In this document: positions 1 through 7,681 of the stretch, one piece after another | How positions within the stretch are numbered: position 1 is the first letter of the stretch | How the letters are laid out: each line of letters begins with the position of its first letter | Assembly (NCBI GenBank): GCA_015179025.1 | Contig: WHUX01000481.1 | Span: 1-23,640 of the forward strand | Direction of reading: 5' to 3' | DNA from: Terfezia claveryi | Taxonomy: Eukaryota > Ascomycota > Pezizomycetes > Pezizales > Pezizaceae | DNA length: 23,640 nucleotides | Program-made: the position numbers and the translations under genes | Notes under the pieces: model-generated | What the model saw: the letters and a program-made list of their open reading frames with translations, nothing else | Told to the model about the DNA's origin: nothing | Database searches by the model: none

Positions 1-21
1 TGGACCAACTGGTACGCAGTC

Positions 22-1218
22 ATGTCAGGAGCAGCTCTCCCACCACCCGCCGTCAGGTTCCAGACCTGGAGAAGCTCCCCTATACCCTCAGGCCAGAACG
101 AATTGAATGCCTATCATCGAGAAATCATCGACATCTTCGAGGCCATGGATGCCATCGGGGCCGAACTCGGCAACAGCCTGGCCGTGGCTGAACAAAAATT
201 GAGATCCGCCGACGAAGAGATCACGGTCCTCCAGACCGATCTCGACCATCTGAACCTTGCCCTGGCCAACGAACGGACTACAGTCCAAAACCTCAGCCGC
301 GCCCTAGGGAACCTTGCAATACCAACAGCAGCCAGTAGCAATAAGACCGAAAGCATTCCAACACCCCCCAAGTTCAATGGGGACCGGGTTCGCCTACGAG
401 CCTGGAAAAATGCTGTCAATCTCAAGCTGAACGGGGATTCTGCCAGATTCCCGTCAGAACAACATCGACTGGCATACGTTTTCGCCTTGCTGGAGGGGAA
501 AGCTTGCAACCAGATCCAGCCGTATGTCCTCGAAACCGGGATCAAGCTTGACGATATCTCGGCCCTTTTTACAATCCTGGATAGGGCGTTCGGGGACCCC
601 GATGCCATTGGCACTGCCAGTAGGGCACTCCGAGCCCTCAGGCAGAAAAACACCGATCTGTCCACTTATGTGGCAGAATTCTCGAGACTGGCAGCGGAGG
701 TCCGATGGAATGACCAGTCCAAACTGGAGCAATTCCAGGAAGGGCTAAATGACGAAATCCAGCAGGCCATGGTCAGCCTCCCGGAAGCCAAAACCCTCGA
801 CGAATTCATTGACCAGGCTTCCCGAGTAGAACAGCGGATGTCCCGGCTCCGCAACCGCCCCACGTACAGGCCAGCACCCCATCTCCCACAACCCCAGCAT
901 CAGCCACAGCAACACCAACCACAGCAACCGACTCCCAAGCCTGCCCAAGTCCCGGCCTCGGCCAACAAACCCGTGCACCCCTCTCTCGTGGCAGGTGGTG
1001 CCGCGCCTATGGACCTGTCAGCAGGTAGGCCACGGTTAACCCAGGAGGAGAGAGATCGCCGCCGAATGAATGGGCTGTGTATAGCATGCGGAAAGGGGGA
1101 CCATTTTATTGCGGCATGTCCTCTCCGCAAGAACCGCTCCCTGGCCGCCCACGCCATATCCGAATCACGGATCAAAGAAGTTGGTGAAGAGTCGGGAAAA
1201 GGGGAGTCCCTTGCCTAG
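22..1218 (+). CDS. gag: Gag polyprotein of element A (capsid and nucleocapsid)
   Basis: The 398-residue product would form the virus-like particle and bind the element RNA. The N-terminal part (about residues 30-95) is rich in charged and leucine residues and looks coiled-coil. A Gypsy-type gag core follows at about 110-275, with the typical stretches on cutting a sample into codons of W, R and K residues and a lineage-like DLSTYVAEFSRLA segment. A Q/P/H-rich linker spans about 285-320. One zinc knuckle ends the protein: Cys353, Cys356, His361, Cys366 (CX2CX4HX4C). The ATG at 22 is the first in frame and gives a sensible gag length. The stop TAG (1216-1218) sits inside the stem-loop of the predicted frameshift signal, and the pol frame overlaps the last 31 bases. 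No internal damage is visible. Confidence 0.93.
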   Translation: MSGAALPPPAVRFQTWRSSPIPSGQNELNAYHREIIDIFEAMDAIGAELGNSLAVAEQKLRSADEEITVLQTDLDHLNLALANERTTVQNLSRALGNLAIPTAASSNKTESIPTPPKFNGDRVRLRAWKNAVNLKLNGDSARFPSEQHRLAYVFALLEGKACNQIQPYVLETGIKLDDISALFTILDRAFGDPDAIGTASRALRALRQKNTDLSTYVAEFSRLAAEVRWNDQSKLEQFQEGLNDEIQQAMVSLPEAKTLDEFIDQASRVEQRMSRLRNRPTYRPAPHLPQPQHQPQQHQPQQPTPKPAQVPASANKPVHPSLVAGGAAPMDLSAGRPRLTQEERDRRRMNGLCIACGKGDHFIAACPLRKNRSLAAHAISESRIKEVGEESGKGESLA

Positions 1219-3830
1219 TTACTGACACTAGCAAGGGACCTGCCCAGGGTCATTTATCTTTGTCTGCGTTTTCTTTGCCCGCACCTATGTCCGTTGATGA
1301 ATCTCGCTTGTTTGGCGAGCATTTTGTAGTACCAATAACTGTTAAATTCAATGGTAAAACAGTGGTAACATCAGCTCTCATAGATTGTGGTGCTTCGGGG
1401 ATAGCCTTCATTGATCAGACCTTCGTTAGTAAAAACTCTATACCAACAGCCAAACTCCAGACCCCCCGCCTTCTCGATGTTATTAATGGCCGCCCTATCT
1501 CTTCTGGGGCTATCACCGATCTTGCCTGCCTGCCCAGTGCCATTGGGGACCATTCGGAGAGCCTACCGATGTTTGTGACCAAGCTCAAATACCCCATTGT
1601 TCTGAGAATTCCTTGGCTCCGAATGCATGACGTCTCCGTTAACTTTGGCTCTTACACCTTGACTTTCAACAGTGGGTATTGCAAGAGGCACTGCGGTGCC
1701 CCACGAACTGCCGTTAAGGGGTTATGTGCACTACCCCCCCCGGTAGAGGACCCTGCCCAGGTAGTACACCAAACCGCCGCACACATCAATATTGACAACC
1801 CTGTTCCCCTAGCTTCCCCGATATCCCCCGCCCCCGCGAAACCCCTGAATATTAACTTTATCGGAGCAGGGGCCTTCGCTTATCTCACCAGGAGGCATAA
1901 GCTCAAGGCGCATACTCTCTCAATTTATGAGATCAATCTGGAGATTAACAAGACAAGGTCTAAGGATGAGTGGAAATCCCTGGTCCCAGACGAATACCAC
2001 GATTTCATTGACCTATTTTCGGAAAAAGCCGCGGAAAAGCTTGCCCCCCATCGACCATATGACGACACAATTCCGCTGGTAGAGGGCAAGACCCCCCCTT
2101 ATGGACCCCTCTATGGAATGTCCCGGTTGGAGCTGGAGGCCCTGAAGAAATACCTGGAGGAAAACCTCAACAAGAGCTTCATTCGCCATAGCTCTTCTCC
2201 AGCGGGTGCCCCTGTGCTGTTTGTGAAAAAATTGGACGGTTCTCTGCGGTTGTGTGTGGATTATCGGGGGCTGAACGAGATAACGGTCAAGAACAGGTAT
2301 CCCCTGCCTCTACTTCAGGAGACATTAGCCAGGCTTTCCAAGGCCAAATGGTTCACCAAACTGGATTTGAGGGGGGCATACAACTTGGTACGGATTGCCG
2401 AGGGGGAGGAGTGGAAAACGGCCTTCCGAACTCGCTATGGCCATTTCGAGTACAATGTCATGCCCTTCGGCTTAACCAACGCCCCGGCCTCTTTCCAACA
2501 CTTTATTAATGACACCCTACGAGACTTCTTGGATGTGTTCTGCACGGCTTACCTCGACGATATCTTGATTTATTCGGATACCCTAGCAGAACACAAGATT
2601 CATGTCCGGCAGGTGTTGGAAAAGCTGGAGCAAGCCGGATTGTACCTTAAGCCTGAAAAATGCGAATTCCACGTCCAAGAGGTGAAGTACCTGGGCTTGA
2701 TCATAACTACGGAAGGTATTAGGATGGACCCCGCCAAAGTTACTGCAATCCAAGAGTGGGAAACCCCAGCCAATTTGAAGGATGTGCAAGCCTTCCTAGG
2801 ATTTGCCAACTTCTACCGCCGATTTATCCTGGGATACTCAAGAATCGCGGCACCCCTGACGGCCTTGACAAAAACGAAGGTAGAAGCTGGCTCACACCTG
2901 ACAAAAAGGGCCTTCCACTGGAATCCAGAAGCCCAATCCGCCTTCCAGAACCTCAAGGAAGCCTTCTGCTCAGCCCCAATCCTGGCTCATTTTGACCCCG
3001 ATAGCGAGTGCATCGTGGAAACAGACGCCTCCGACTATGTCTCCGCCGGAATCCTGTCCCAGTATGTCGATAGAGTCATCCACCCCGTGGCCTATTTCTC
3101 AAAGAAGCATTCCCCAGCTGAGTGCAACTACGAGATCTATGACAAGAAGCTGATGGCCATCGTGCGGGCATTCGAGGAATGGAGGCCACACCTGGAGTCA
3201 GCCAAGGGGATTATCGAAGTACTTTCCGACCATAAAAACCTTGAGTACTTTACCGCCACCAAGCTGTTGAACCGCCGACAGGCTAGGTGGTCGGAATTCC
3301 TCTCTCGGTTTAACTTCAAGATCAGATACCGCCCCGGGAAGGCTGGTGGCAAGCCGGATGCATTGACCAGGAGATCAGGAGACCTCCCTAAAGGAGGGGA
3401 TGAAAGGCTGAAATACCAGAATCAGGTGGTACTGAAGCCGGAAAATCTCGATTTGGCAGCCAATGGTCTGGCTGATGCTGATACTGTTGCTGACGCTGGA
3501 GCTGGTCTCCAGCAACAGGTGCGACAAGCGTATGAGGAGGACCCCCTAGCTAAGGACATCATTGCTGCATTGGAATCTGGACAACGTCGTCATACCAAGA
3601 TTTCCCTAGCCGAATGCACCACCCAGGACGGCCTCCTATACCACCTGGACCGTCTCTATGTACCGGACAGCGAACTGCGGTTACGGCTTATTAAAGAATA
3701 CCACGACACCCTGGCTGCTGGGCACCCTGGAGTGGCTAAGACGTTAGAGCTCTTGAGTAGGCAATACACCTGGATCGATCAGCGAAAAGACGTGGAAAGG
3801 TATGTGCGGAACTGCCATACCTGTAAATGA
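1188..3830 (+). CDS. pol: Pol of element A, first part: protease, reverse transcriptase, RNase H, integrase zinc domain; ends at premature TGA
   Basis: The frame opens after a stop at 1185-1187 and lies -1 to gag, so it needs no start of its own if frameshifting at 1194-1200 is real. A TTG at 1260 is the first start-like codon. Counting from 1260: the aspartic protease motif is D42-C-G-A (the usual D-S/T-G with Cys in the middle); reverse transcriptase has VDYRGLN, LDLRGAYN and the catalytic YLDD at 431-434; RNase H begins with TDASDY (Asp589); the integrase zinc motif is His815, His822, Cys852, Cys855. The frame then meets TGA at 3828-3830, one codon after the last zinc cysteine, and continues open in the same frame. 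The likeliest cause is one C-to-T change (CGA to TGA). As written, the protein lacks the integrase core. Confidence 0.9.
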   Translation, partial: RVGKRGVPCLVTDTSKGPAQGHLSLSAFSLPAPMSVDESRLFGEHFVVPITVKFNGKTVVTSALIDCGASGIAFIDQTFVSKNSIPTAKLQTPRLLDVINGRPISSGAITDLACLPSAIGDHSESLPMFVTKLKYPIVLRIPWLRMHDVSVNFGSYTLTFNSGYCKRHCGAPRTAVKGLCALPPPVEDPAQVVHQTAAHINIDNPVPLASPISPAPAKPLNINFIGAGAFAYLTRRHKLKAHTLSIYEINLEINKTRSKDEWKSLVPDEYHDFIDLFSEKAAEKLAPHRPYDDTIPLVEGKTPPYGPLYGMSRLELEALKKYLEENLNKSFIRHSSSPAGAPVLFVKKLDGSLRLCVDYRGLNEITVKNRYPLPLLQETLARLSKAKWFTKLDLRGAYNLVRIAEGEEWKTAFRTRYGHFEYNVMPFGLTNAPASFQHFINDTLRDFLDVFCTAYLDDILIYSDTLAEHKIHVRQVLEKLEQAGLYLKPEKCEFHVQEVKYLGLIITTEGIRMDPAKVTAIQEWETPANLKDVQAFLGFANFYRRFILGYSRIAAPLTALTKTKVEAGSHLTKRAFHWNPEAQSAFQNLKEAFCSAPILAHFDPDSECIVETDASDYVSAGILSQYVDRVIHPVAYFSKKHSPAECNYEIYDKKLMAIVRAFEEWRPHLESAKGIIEVLSDHKNLEYFTATKLLNRRQARWSEFLSRFNFKIRYRPGKAGGKPDALTRRSGDLPKGGDERLKYQNQVVLKPENLDLAANGLADADTVADAGAGLQQQVRQAYEEDPLAKDIIAALESGQRRHTKISLAECTTQDGLLYHLDRLYVPDSELRLRLIKEYHDTLAAGHPGVAKTLELLSRQYTWIDQRKDVERYVRNCHTCK
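1194..1239 (+). promoter_or_regulatory. Predicted -1 ribosomal frameshift signal joining gag to pol
   Basis: Seen directly: GGGAAAA at 1194-1200, phased as G GGA AAA in the gag frame, the canonical X XXY YYZ slippery heptamer. After a 5-nt spacer (1201-1205) come GTCCCTTGC (1206-1214) and its perfect complement GCAAGGGAC (1231-1239). With a bulged C at 1215, four more pairs form (1216-1219 with 1227-1230), leaving a 7-nt loop. The gag stop lies within the hairpin. Slippage by -1 enters the pol frame, which is open from 1188. Loop bases TGAC (1223-1226) could pair with GTCA (1249-1252) as a short pseudoknot. Confidence 0.82.
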
Positions 3831-4961
3831 TCAAAGCCTACACGCCATGCCCCCTACGGAACCTTGAAGCCCCTGGAGATCCTGGATCGACCCTGGCAAC
3901 ATCTGACCATGGACTTCGTAACTGGGCTGCCGGAGGACTCGGGATTCAATGCCATCCTGATGGTGGTGGATCGGCTGACGAAAATGAGACATGTGATACC
4001 TTGCCGGGATACCTGCTCCGCCCCGGAGCTAGCCAATCTCTACCTCAACAATGTGTTCCGGTATCACGGCCTCCCCGAGTCTATTGTATCTGACCGAGGG
4101 CCTCAGTTCACCTCGGAATTCTGGAAAGCATTCTGCGAGCTCTTGGGGATCAGGATAAGCCTCTCGACAGCCTACCACCCCCAGACTGATGGCCAGTCAG
4201 AAAGGATGAATGCTATCATGGAACAATATCTGCGGGCCTATGTCAACCACCAGCAGAATAATTGGGTGTCCTTGTTGGCAACCTGCGAGTTCGCCGCAAA
4301 CAACCAATTCTCAGAGTCCTTGAAAACCTCCCCCTTTCTGGCCAATTACGGTTGGCACCCCAGATTCGTGGATGCCCTAGCGCCCCTGCAGAGAGTCCAC
4401 CCCCCGGCCAAGGAGTTCGCAGCTGGAATTGCAGAGCTCCACTCCACCCTAAAAGCCGAGCTGGGATATGCGCAAGCCAGGCAAACCGAGTACGCCAACG
4501 GCTCACGGTTGCCAGCCCCCAGGTATCAGCCAGGGGATAAGGTGTGGCTCTCTAGCTGGCACTTCCGGACAGAACGACCTTCTCGTAAGTTGGATCATAA
4601 GTTCCTAGGGCCGTATGAGATATTGGGGAATGTGGGCACTCACGCCTACCGGTTGAAGTTCCCTAAAGACATCAAACGCCACCCGGTCGTTCACGTCTCG
4701 GAGATCGAACCAGCCGCCAACGATCCCCTCCCCGAGCAAAAGCACCCCCCACCTCCTCCCGTGGTGATTGCAGGTGAAGAGGAGTGGGAGGTTGAGGAGG
4801 TACTGGACTCCAGGAAGCGCTATGGGCGAGTTCAGTACAAGGTCAAATGGTTAGGGGACGAGGAGGCTACCTGGCAACCCGCAGAGGACTTGGAGAATGC
4901 ACAGGATCTGGTCACCCTGTTCCACCAGCGTTACCCTCGGAAGCCTCGCCCCGCCCAATGA
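3831..4961 (+). CDS. pol: Pol of element A, second part: integrase core and chromodomain, separated by an in-frame stop
   Basis: This continues the pol frame directly after the TGA and would have been one protein with it. The integrase core carries the catalytic triad in the Gypsy spacing: Asp in TMDFVTG (codon 3912), Asp in VSDRGPQF (4092) and Glu in GQSERMN (4200), that is D,D-35-E. A GPY/F-like module follows (KFLGPYEILG, about 4600-4700). The C-terminus is a clear chromodomain at about 4780-4940 (EWEVEEVLDSR, then YKVKWLGDEEATWQPAEDL), the histone-mark reader of chromoviruses that guides insertion. No start codon convincingly begins it (TTG at 3864 is the first candidate), so it is probably untranslated unless the TGA is read through. 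Confidence 0.88.
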   Translation, partial: SKPTRHAPYGTLKPLEILDRPWQHLTMDFVTGLPEDSGFNAILMVVDRLTKMRHVIPCRDTCSAPELANLYLNNVFRYHGLPESIVSDRGPQFTSEFWKAFCELLGIRISLSTAYHPQTDGQSERMNAIMEQYLRAYVNHQQNNWVSLLATCEFAANNQFSESLKTSPFLANYGWHPRFVDALAPLQRVHPPAKEFAAGIAELHSTLKAELGYAQARQTEYANGSRLPAPRYQPGDKVWLSSWHFRTERPSRKLDHKFLGPYEILGNVGTHAYRLKFPKDIKRHPVVHVSEIEPAANDPLPEQKHPPPPPVVIAGEEEWEVEEVLDSRKRYGRVQYKVKWLGDEEATWQPAEDLENAQDLVTLFHQRYPRKPRPAQ

Positions 4962-5154
4962 TGTTCTTGTCGTCCTGGAATTGGTTATTAGGGTTGTTAT
5001 TGTCGTTGTTGTTGGGATTATTGTTGGTACGTACTTCCGGCGTTGGGGTTGTGTTATGGGTTGTTGGTTTAGTCGCCTGTTTTGTTTGTTTGTTTTTGTC
5101 TTGCCTTTCGCCTTGTCTTTCGTCGCTGGGGCTCCGAGCCTAAAGGGGGGATAG
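4962..5154 (+). other. G/T-rich 3' untranslated tract and polypurine tract of element A
   Basis: Between the integrase stop and the LTR lies about 180 bp dominated by GTT/TTG triplets, then the purine run TAAAGGGGGG (5141-5150) and ATAG just before the LTR. The purine run is the expected plus-strand primer, and a T-rich stretch upstream is common in LTR elements. The same G/T-rich tract and purine run are recognisable in the decayed copy on the minus strand (8223-8360), so the arrangement belongs to the family. Confidence 0.72.
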
Positions 5155-5184
5155 TGTCACAACCGTCCTTCCCTAGCCGGGTTT

Positions 5185-5306
5185 GAGAGTCAGACGGGAT
5201 TCCGTCCGACTCTCGTTATTGTTGATTGTAGTCTTGATTTGACACTCGAACAGGCTTGTTCGGGTGTCGTGCTGTTTTGACACTCGAACAGGCTTGTTCG
5301 GGTGTC
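5185..5306 (+). repeat. Hairpin array in the U3 part of LTR A
   Basis: Three hairpins in 122 bp. H1 pairs 5185-5197 with 5202-5214 (12 of 13 bases). H2 at 5241-5268 pairs GACACTCGAAC with GTTCGGGTGTC (10 of 11). H3 at 5279-5306 is an exact second copy of H2, with a 38-bp period. Such dyads may be protein-binding sites upstream of the promoter, but that is inference. Confidence 0.8.
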
Positions 5307-5389
5307 ATCGATGGGTGATTGTTATCTTAGCTTCTGAGATAGGGATCTCGGGAAGCTTATTCCTTCCACGGCCTTGGCCTGGAATCATG

Positions 5390-5398
5390 TATATATAT
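5390..5398 (+). promoter_or_regulatory. TATA-like promoter element in LTR A
   Basis: TATATATAT lies in the middle of the LTR, followed by pyrimidine-rich sequence, the usual layout of U3 then R. The decayed family copy keeps an equivalent TATA run at 7989-8001 on the other strand. Transcription would start a few tens of bases downstream. Confidence 0.5.
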
Positions 5399-5581
5399 CT
5401 TCGTCCCTCCGCCCTCTCGTTGGATCCCCATCCAACGTCTTGTATATCCAATACAGGGCCTTGCTTCTCTCCACATTGGTGCATCTCCCTTGTGCACCTC
5501 CTTGCCTTGCCTCGCCTTGTCTCTGCAGCCCAGCTGCCTCCCTTGCCTCTTGCCCTTGCCCCCGTCCCAGCCTTCCCCTAG

Positions 5582-5657
5582 TCACACACGTAGCGTTCCT
5601 ACGTGTATCTTACCCTAGCCTTTCCCCCGATCACACACGTAGCGCTCCTACGTGTGC
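5582..5657 (+). repeat. Duplicated ACACGTAG/CTACGTGT hairpin in LTR A
   Basis: Two near-identical palindromic units begin at 5582 and 5631 (49-bp period). Each contains CACACGTAG and CTACGTGT around a 5-nt loop. The decayed copy of this LTR has only one such unit, so the second looks like a tandem duplication in this copy or lineage. It lies in the R/U5 part near the LTR end. Confidence 0.75.
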
Positions 5658-5722
5658 GATTGCCCCTTGCCACTTCCCCGGCGTACCCCTTGGTCGCCTT
5701 GTCCCCCAGAGCCCTCGTTACA

Positions 5723-6402
5723 AAACCTATATGATGCCAAGAAGACACAAGCATCTCAAGCGAACAAATGACTACCTAATACAGCAAAATTTTTAGTCGG
5801 ACAATAAGTTCTGCTTTCCTTAGAAAATATCAACCTATTGACCATCTCACCCAAACTCAAACCAAAATGGCTAGCCCTATTTCCTATTGTTTCTAGTAAT
5901 AAGAAACGCAATAACTATAGCCTAGATCTATCTAGTCATCTATAATACTTTTTATATAAGTAAACTCAAACCCTACTATGAAAACAATCCTACCCAGTTC
6001 CCTTACAAACAATCTCAGGAACCAGGACCAATTCAAGATGATCATTATGAAGTTGAAAAGGTATTAGAATTCAGAACAGTTCCTTAAACTAGAGATAGAC
6101 AATATAAGGTCAGATGGCTAGGATACTCTTCTAAACACAATTCCTAGGTATACGCTAAGGATATCACTACCGAAATTCTTCAAAACTTCTGGACAACCGG
6201 AAGTATGGAAGATAAATTCAAGAGACATCAAAGAACTAATGAAAAACAAGGACTACGAACCCGAGATAAGACCTAAGCTCTCATCCAACAAGAACGAGAT
6301 AGAGTCATAAGTTATGGAAACACTAAGGATATTCATATTAATGCTAATGTATTAACAATGTATCGAATCTTAGGATGTATAGAAACCAATATGGCAGAGT
6401 GA
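5723..6402 (+). pseudogene. Element B: integrase C-terminus and chromodomain of an older Gypsy element
   Basis: Translation shows, with stops and shifts, a GPY/F-like segment (PKLKPKWLALFPIVSS, about 5840-5890), then a chromodomain at about 6035-6200 containing HYEVEKVLEFRTV, RQYKVRWLGYSS and VYAKDITTEILQNFW. Two in-frame stops in the chromodomain are TAA and TAG at places where Gln and Trp would fit, as C-to-T decay produces. The frame ends at TGA 6400-6402. The region ending in VYAKDI...NFWTTGS resembles the tail of element C (EWVYADGVNES...FWLTGS), so B and C are probably related lineages. Its 5' part is absent because element A sits at its left edge. Confidence 0.8.
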
Positions 6403-6661
6403 GAGAAGTAAGGATAGGAAATCCTTCTATGTGGGGAAGTGTAATGGAGAACATTATTTCATTGCTTATATAATTAATTATATACTTTTGTATTTCCTAT
6501 ATTACTACTATATTATATAACTAAGGCTCTCGGTTGAAGGACTAGCCTTCTACCACCTCCTACTACTTTATAAGCATCTACAGTGTGTGGAATTTGCTAT
6601 GGGAAGTTCCATGGCACTTGCCATATGAAAACACCCTCATTATGGCCGCATAACCTCTGTT

Positions 6662-6738
6662 TTAAGGTGTATGACTTATTACTATAGCTACATGACCATT
6701 GGTTAAGGCGTGTGACTCATCACTATAGCCCAATGACC
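6662..6738 (+). repeat. Imperfect 41-bp tandem repeat in LTR B
   Basis: Two units start at 6662 and 6703, each reading TTAAGG(T/C)GT, then GACT.AT, ACTATAGC and ATGACC. They lie upstream of the TATA box, a usual place for duplicated enhancer-like units in LTRs. Confidence 0.65.
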
Positions 6739-6816
6739 CCTTTTGTACAGCGCACTACCTTCTAGTATGCCACCCTTTATTGTATTTATTTCATTAGTCA
6801 TCCTATCTTAGAGGAG

Positions 6817-6824
6817 TATAAATA
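6817..6824 (+). promoter_or_regulatory. TATA box in LTR B
   Basis: TATAAATA stands in a GC-richer context (GAGGAG before, GGCTGC after) in the middle of the LTR. About 30 bp downstream an AG/CA-rich stretch begins that suits the R region. Position and sequence fit an LTR promoter. Activity in this decayed element is doubtful. Confidence 0.55.
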
Positions 6825-7122
6825 GGCTGCTGGATTCCCTGTGGAATCCACAGACAGAAAGAAAGCAAGCAACAAGAAGCACACAGTAGCAAGCAAGCCT
6901 ATATTCCAATCAGATCAAGATCATATATCTTAGATAGTACAAATCACATAAAATACATTATACTAGTTAATTACTATTCCCTTCGGGAACATCCCACATA
7001 GTAATCTCCCTACCGTTCTGAGGTCTTATCTCTGCAGAACCGAAATACATAAACGTCCATGCCTACGGATATAGATTGTATAAACGGTACTGTATAAATA
7101 CTATCTAGTACTATTCATTACA

Positions 7123-7681
7123 GTTAGCAGCTATTGCGAATAGGAATAGAGATAGTATAGAAGTACAAATAATGAAAAGGGCTATAAAGAAGGTGAAGAG
7201 AGATATAAATAAAGGTGTAAGGTATACTGCTTTAGATCTACTATAGACTTGATACTAAAGGGTAGGAGGTCTAGAGTATTATATAAGTTATATAGGAGTT
7301 TAAGAGAAAATTGAGGTAAGGGAAAGTAGGATTAATAGGGTGTTAGAATACAAGTATGGAATAGCTTTTGATTATTTTATGTTTATAATTTATAGATAAG
7401 CAAAATAAAAAAGAAAGTAATTTAAAGAACTTTACACTATAATAAATTAATATATAATAAAATTTCATAAGGAGAGCCTGAATATTAAGTATTAGAAAGA
7501 AGGGATATATAATAGAGATAAGACATGATGTGATATAGAGGCAGTAATATAAAGTACCTGATACAATGCAGGAGATATGATATACTAGATATACTAAAAG
7601 TAAAGACATGTCCAGACACAGATTTTTTTTTGTTGATACTAAAGAAGACTGGTTCTATTTTAGATGACTTGATAGAAGTAA
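7123..7681. other. AT-rich spacer, nothing recognised
   Basis: About 560 bp between LTR B and the inverted LTR of the A family. It is AT-rich and purine-rich on the + strand. The longest minus-strand reading frame (88 residues, hydrophobic and low in complexity) has no recognisable domain and looks like a chance frame in AT-rich DNA. Remnants of another decayed element are possible but could not be shown. Confidence 0.5.

Larger units (their letters stand above)
1..5722 (+). mobile_element. Element A: near-intact Ty3/Gypsy chromovirus, 5' LTR outside window
   Basis: The parts lie in Gypsy order: gag with a CCHC knuckle, protease, reverse transcriptase, RNase H, integrase with HHCC and D,D-35-E, chromodomain, polypurine tract and 3' LTR. 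It is CpG-rich and GC-rich, unlike everything to its right. The only visible break is an in-frame TGA at 3828-3830, so this is probably a recent insertion. The 5' LTR should end just left of position 1. The first 21 bases (TGGACCAACTGG...) sit where a primer-binding site would be, but I could not match them to a tRNA. The 3' flank starts AAAAC, which would be the target duplication if it also precedes the unseen 5' LTR. It lies in the integrase tail of element B. Confidence 0.93.
5155..5722 (+). repeat. 3' LTR of element A (568 bp)
   Basis: It begins TGTCAC right after the polypurine tract and ends GTTACA, giving short imperfect terminal inverted repeats of TG...CA type. A decayed homologue lies on the minus strand at 7682-8222, which independently supports both ends: the purine tract and CCAGAGC...TTACA end line up. 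Inside are five hairpins and a TATA-like run. Reading frames seen across it have no support as genes. Confidence 0.88.
6440..7122 (+). repeat. 3' LTR of element B (683 bp)
   Basis: It begins TGTAATG and ends CATTACA, a perfect 7-bp terminal inverted repeat, and is preceded by the purine run GTGGGGAAG (6431-6439) downstream of the decayed integrase. A TATA box and an internal tandem repeat fit LTR structure. The matching 5' LTR is not in the window, so the ends rest on the inverted repeat and the purine tract. Confidence 0.8.

Noticed and set aside
1..21. Primer-binding site of element A
   Set aside because: The bases start with TGG, but I could not match them to a tRNA 3' end, and the LTR end is not in the window, so it is not called as a feature.
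454..732. Minus-strand frames overlapping gag of element A
   Set aside because: They mirror an intact gag frame with recognisable domain order. The antisense translations show nothing.
5582..5657. Repeated palindromes considered as a CRISPR-like array
   Set aside because: Only two units, inside an LTR of a fungal-type retrotransposon, with no further repeats and no cas genes.
5264..5796. Reading frames of 105-140 codons across the LTR of element A
   Set aside because: They lie within a non-coding LTR, run past its end into element B, and are Pro/Ser/Leu-rich because of pyrimidine-rich DNA. No domain is visible.
7343..7609. Minus-strand frame of 88 codons
   Set aside because: Hydrophobic Leu/Ile/Tyr-rich translation of AT-rich DNA, with no start context or domain.
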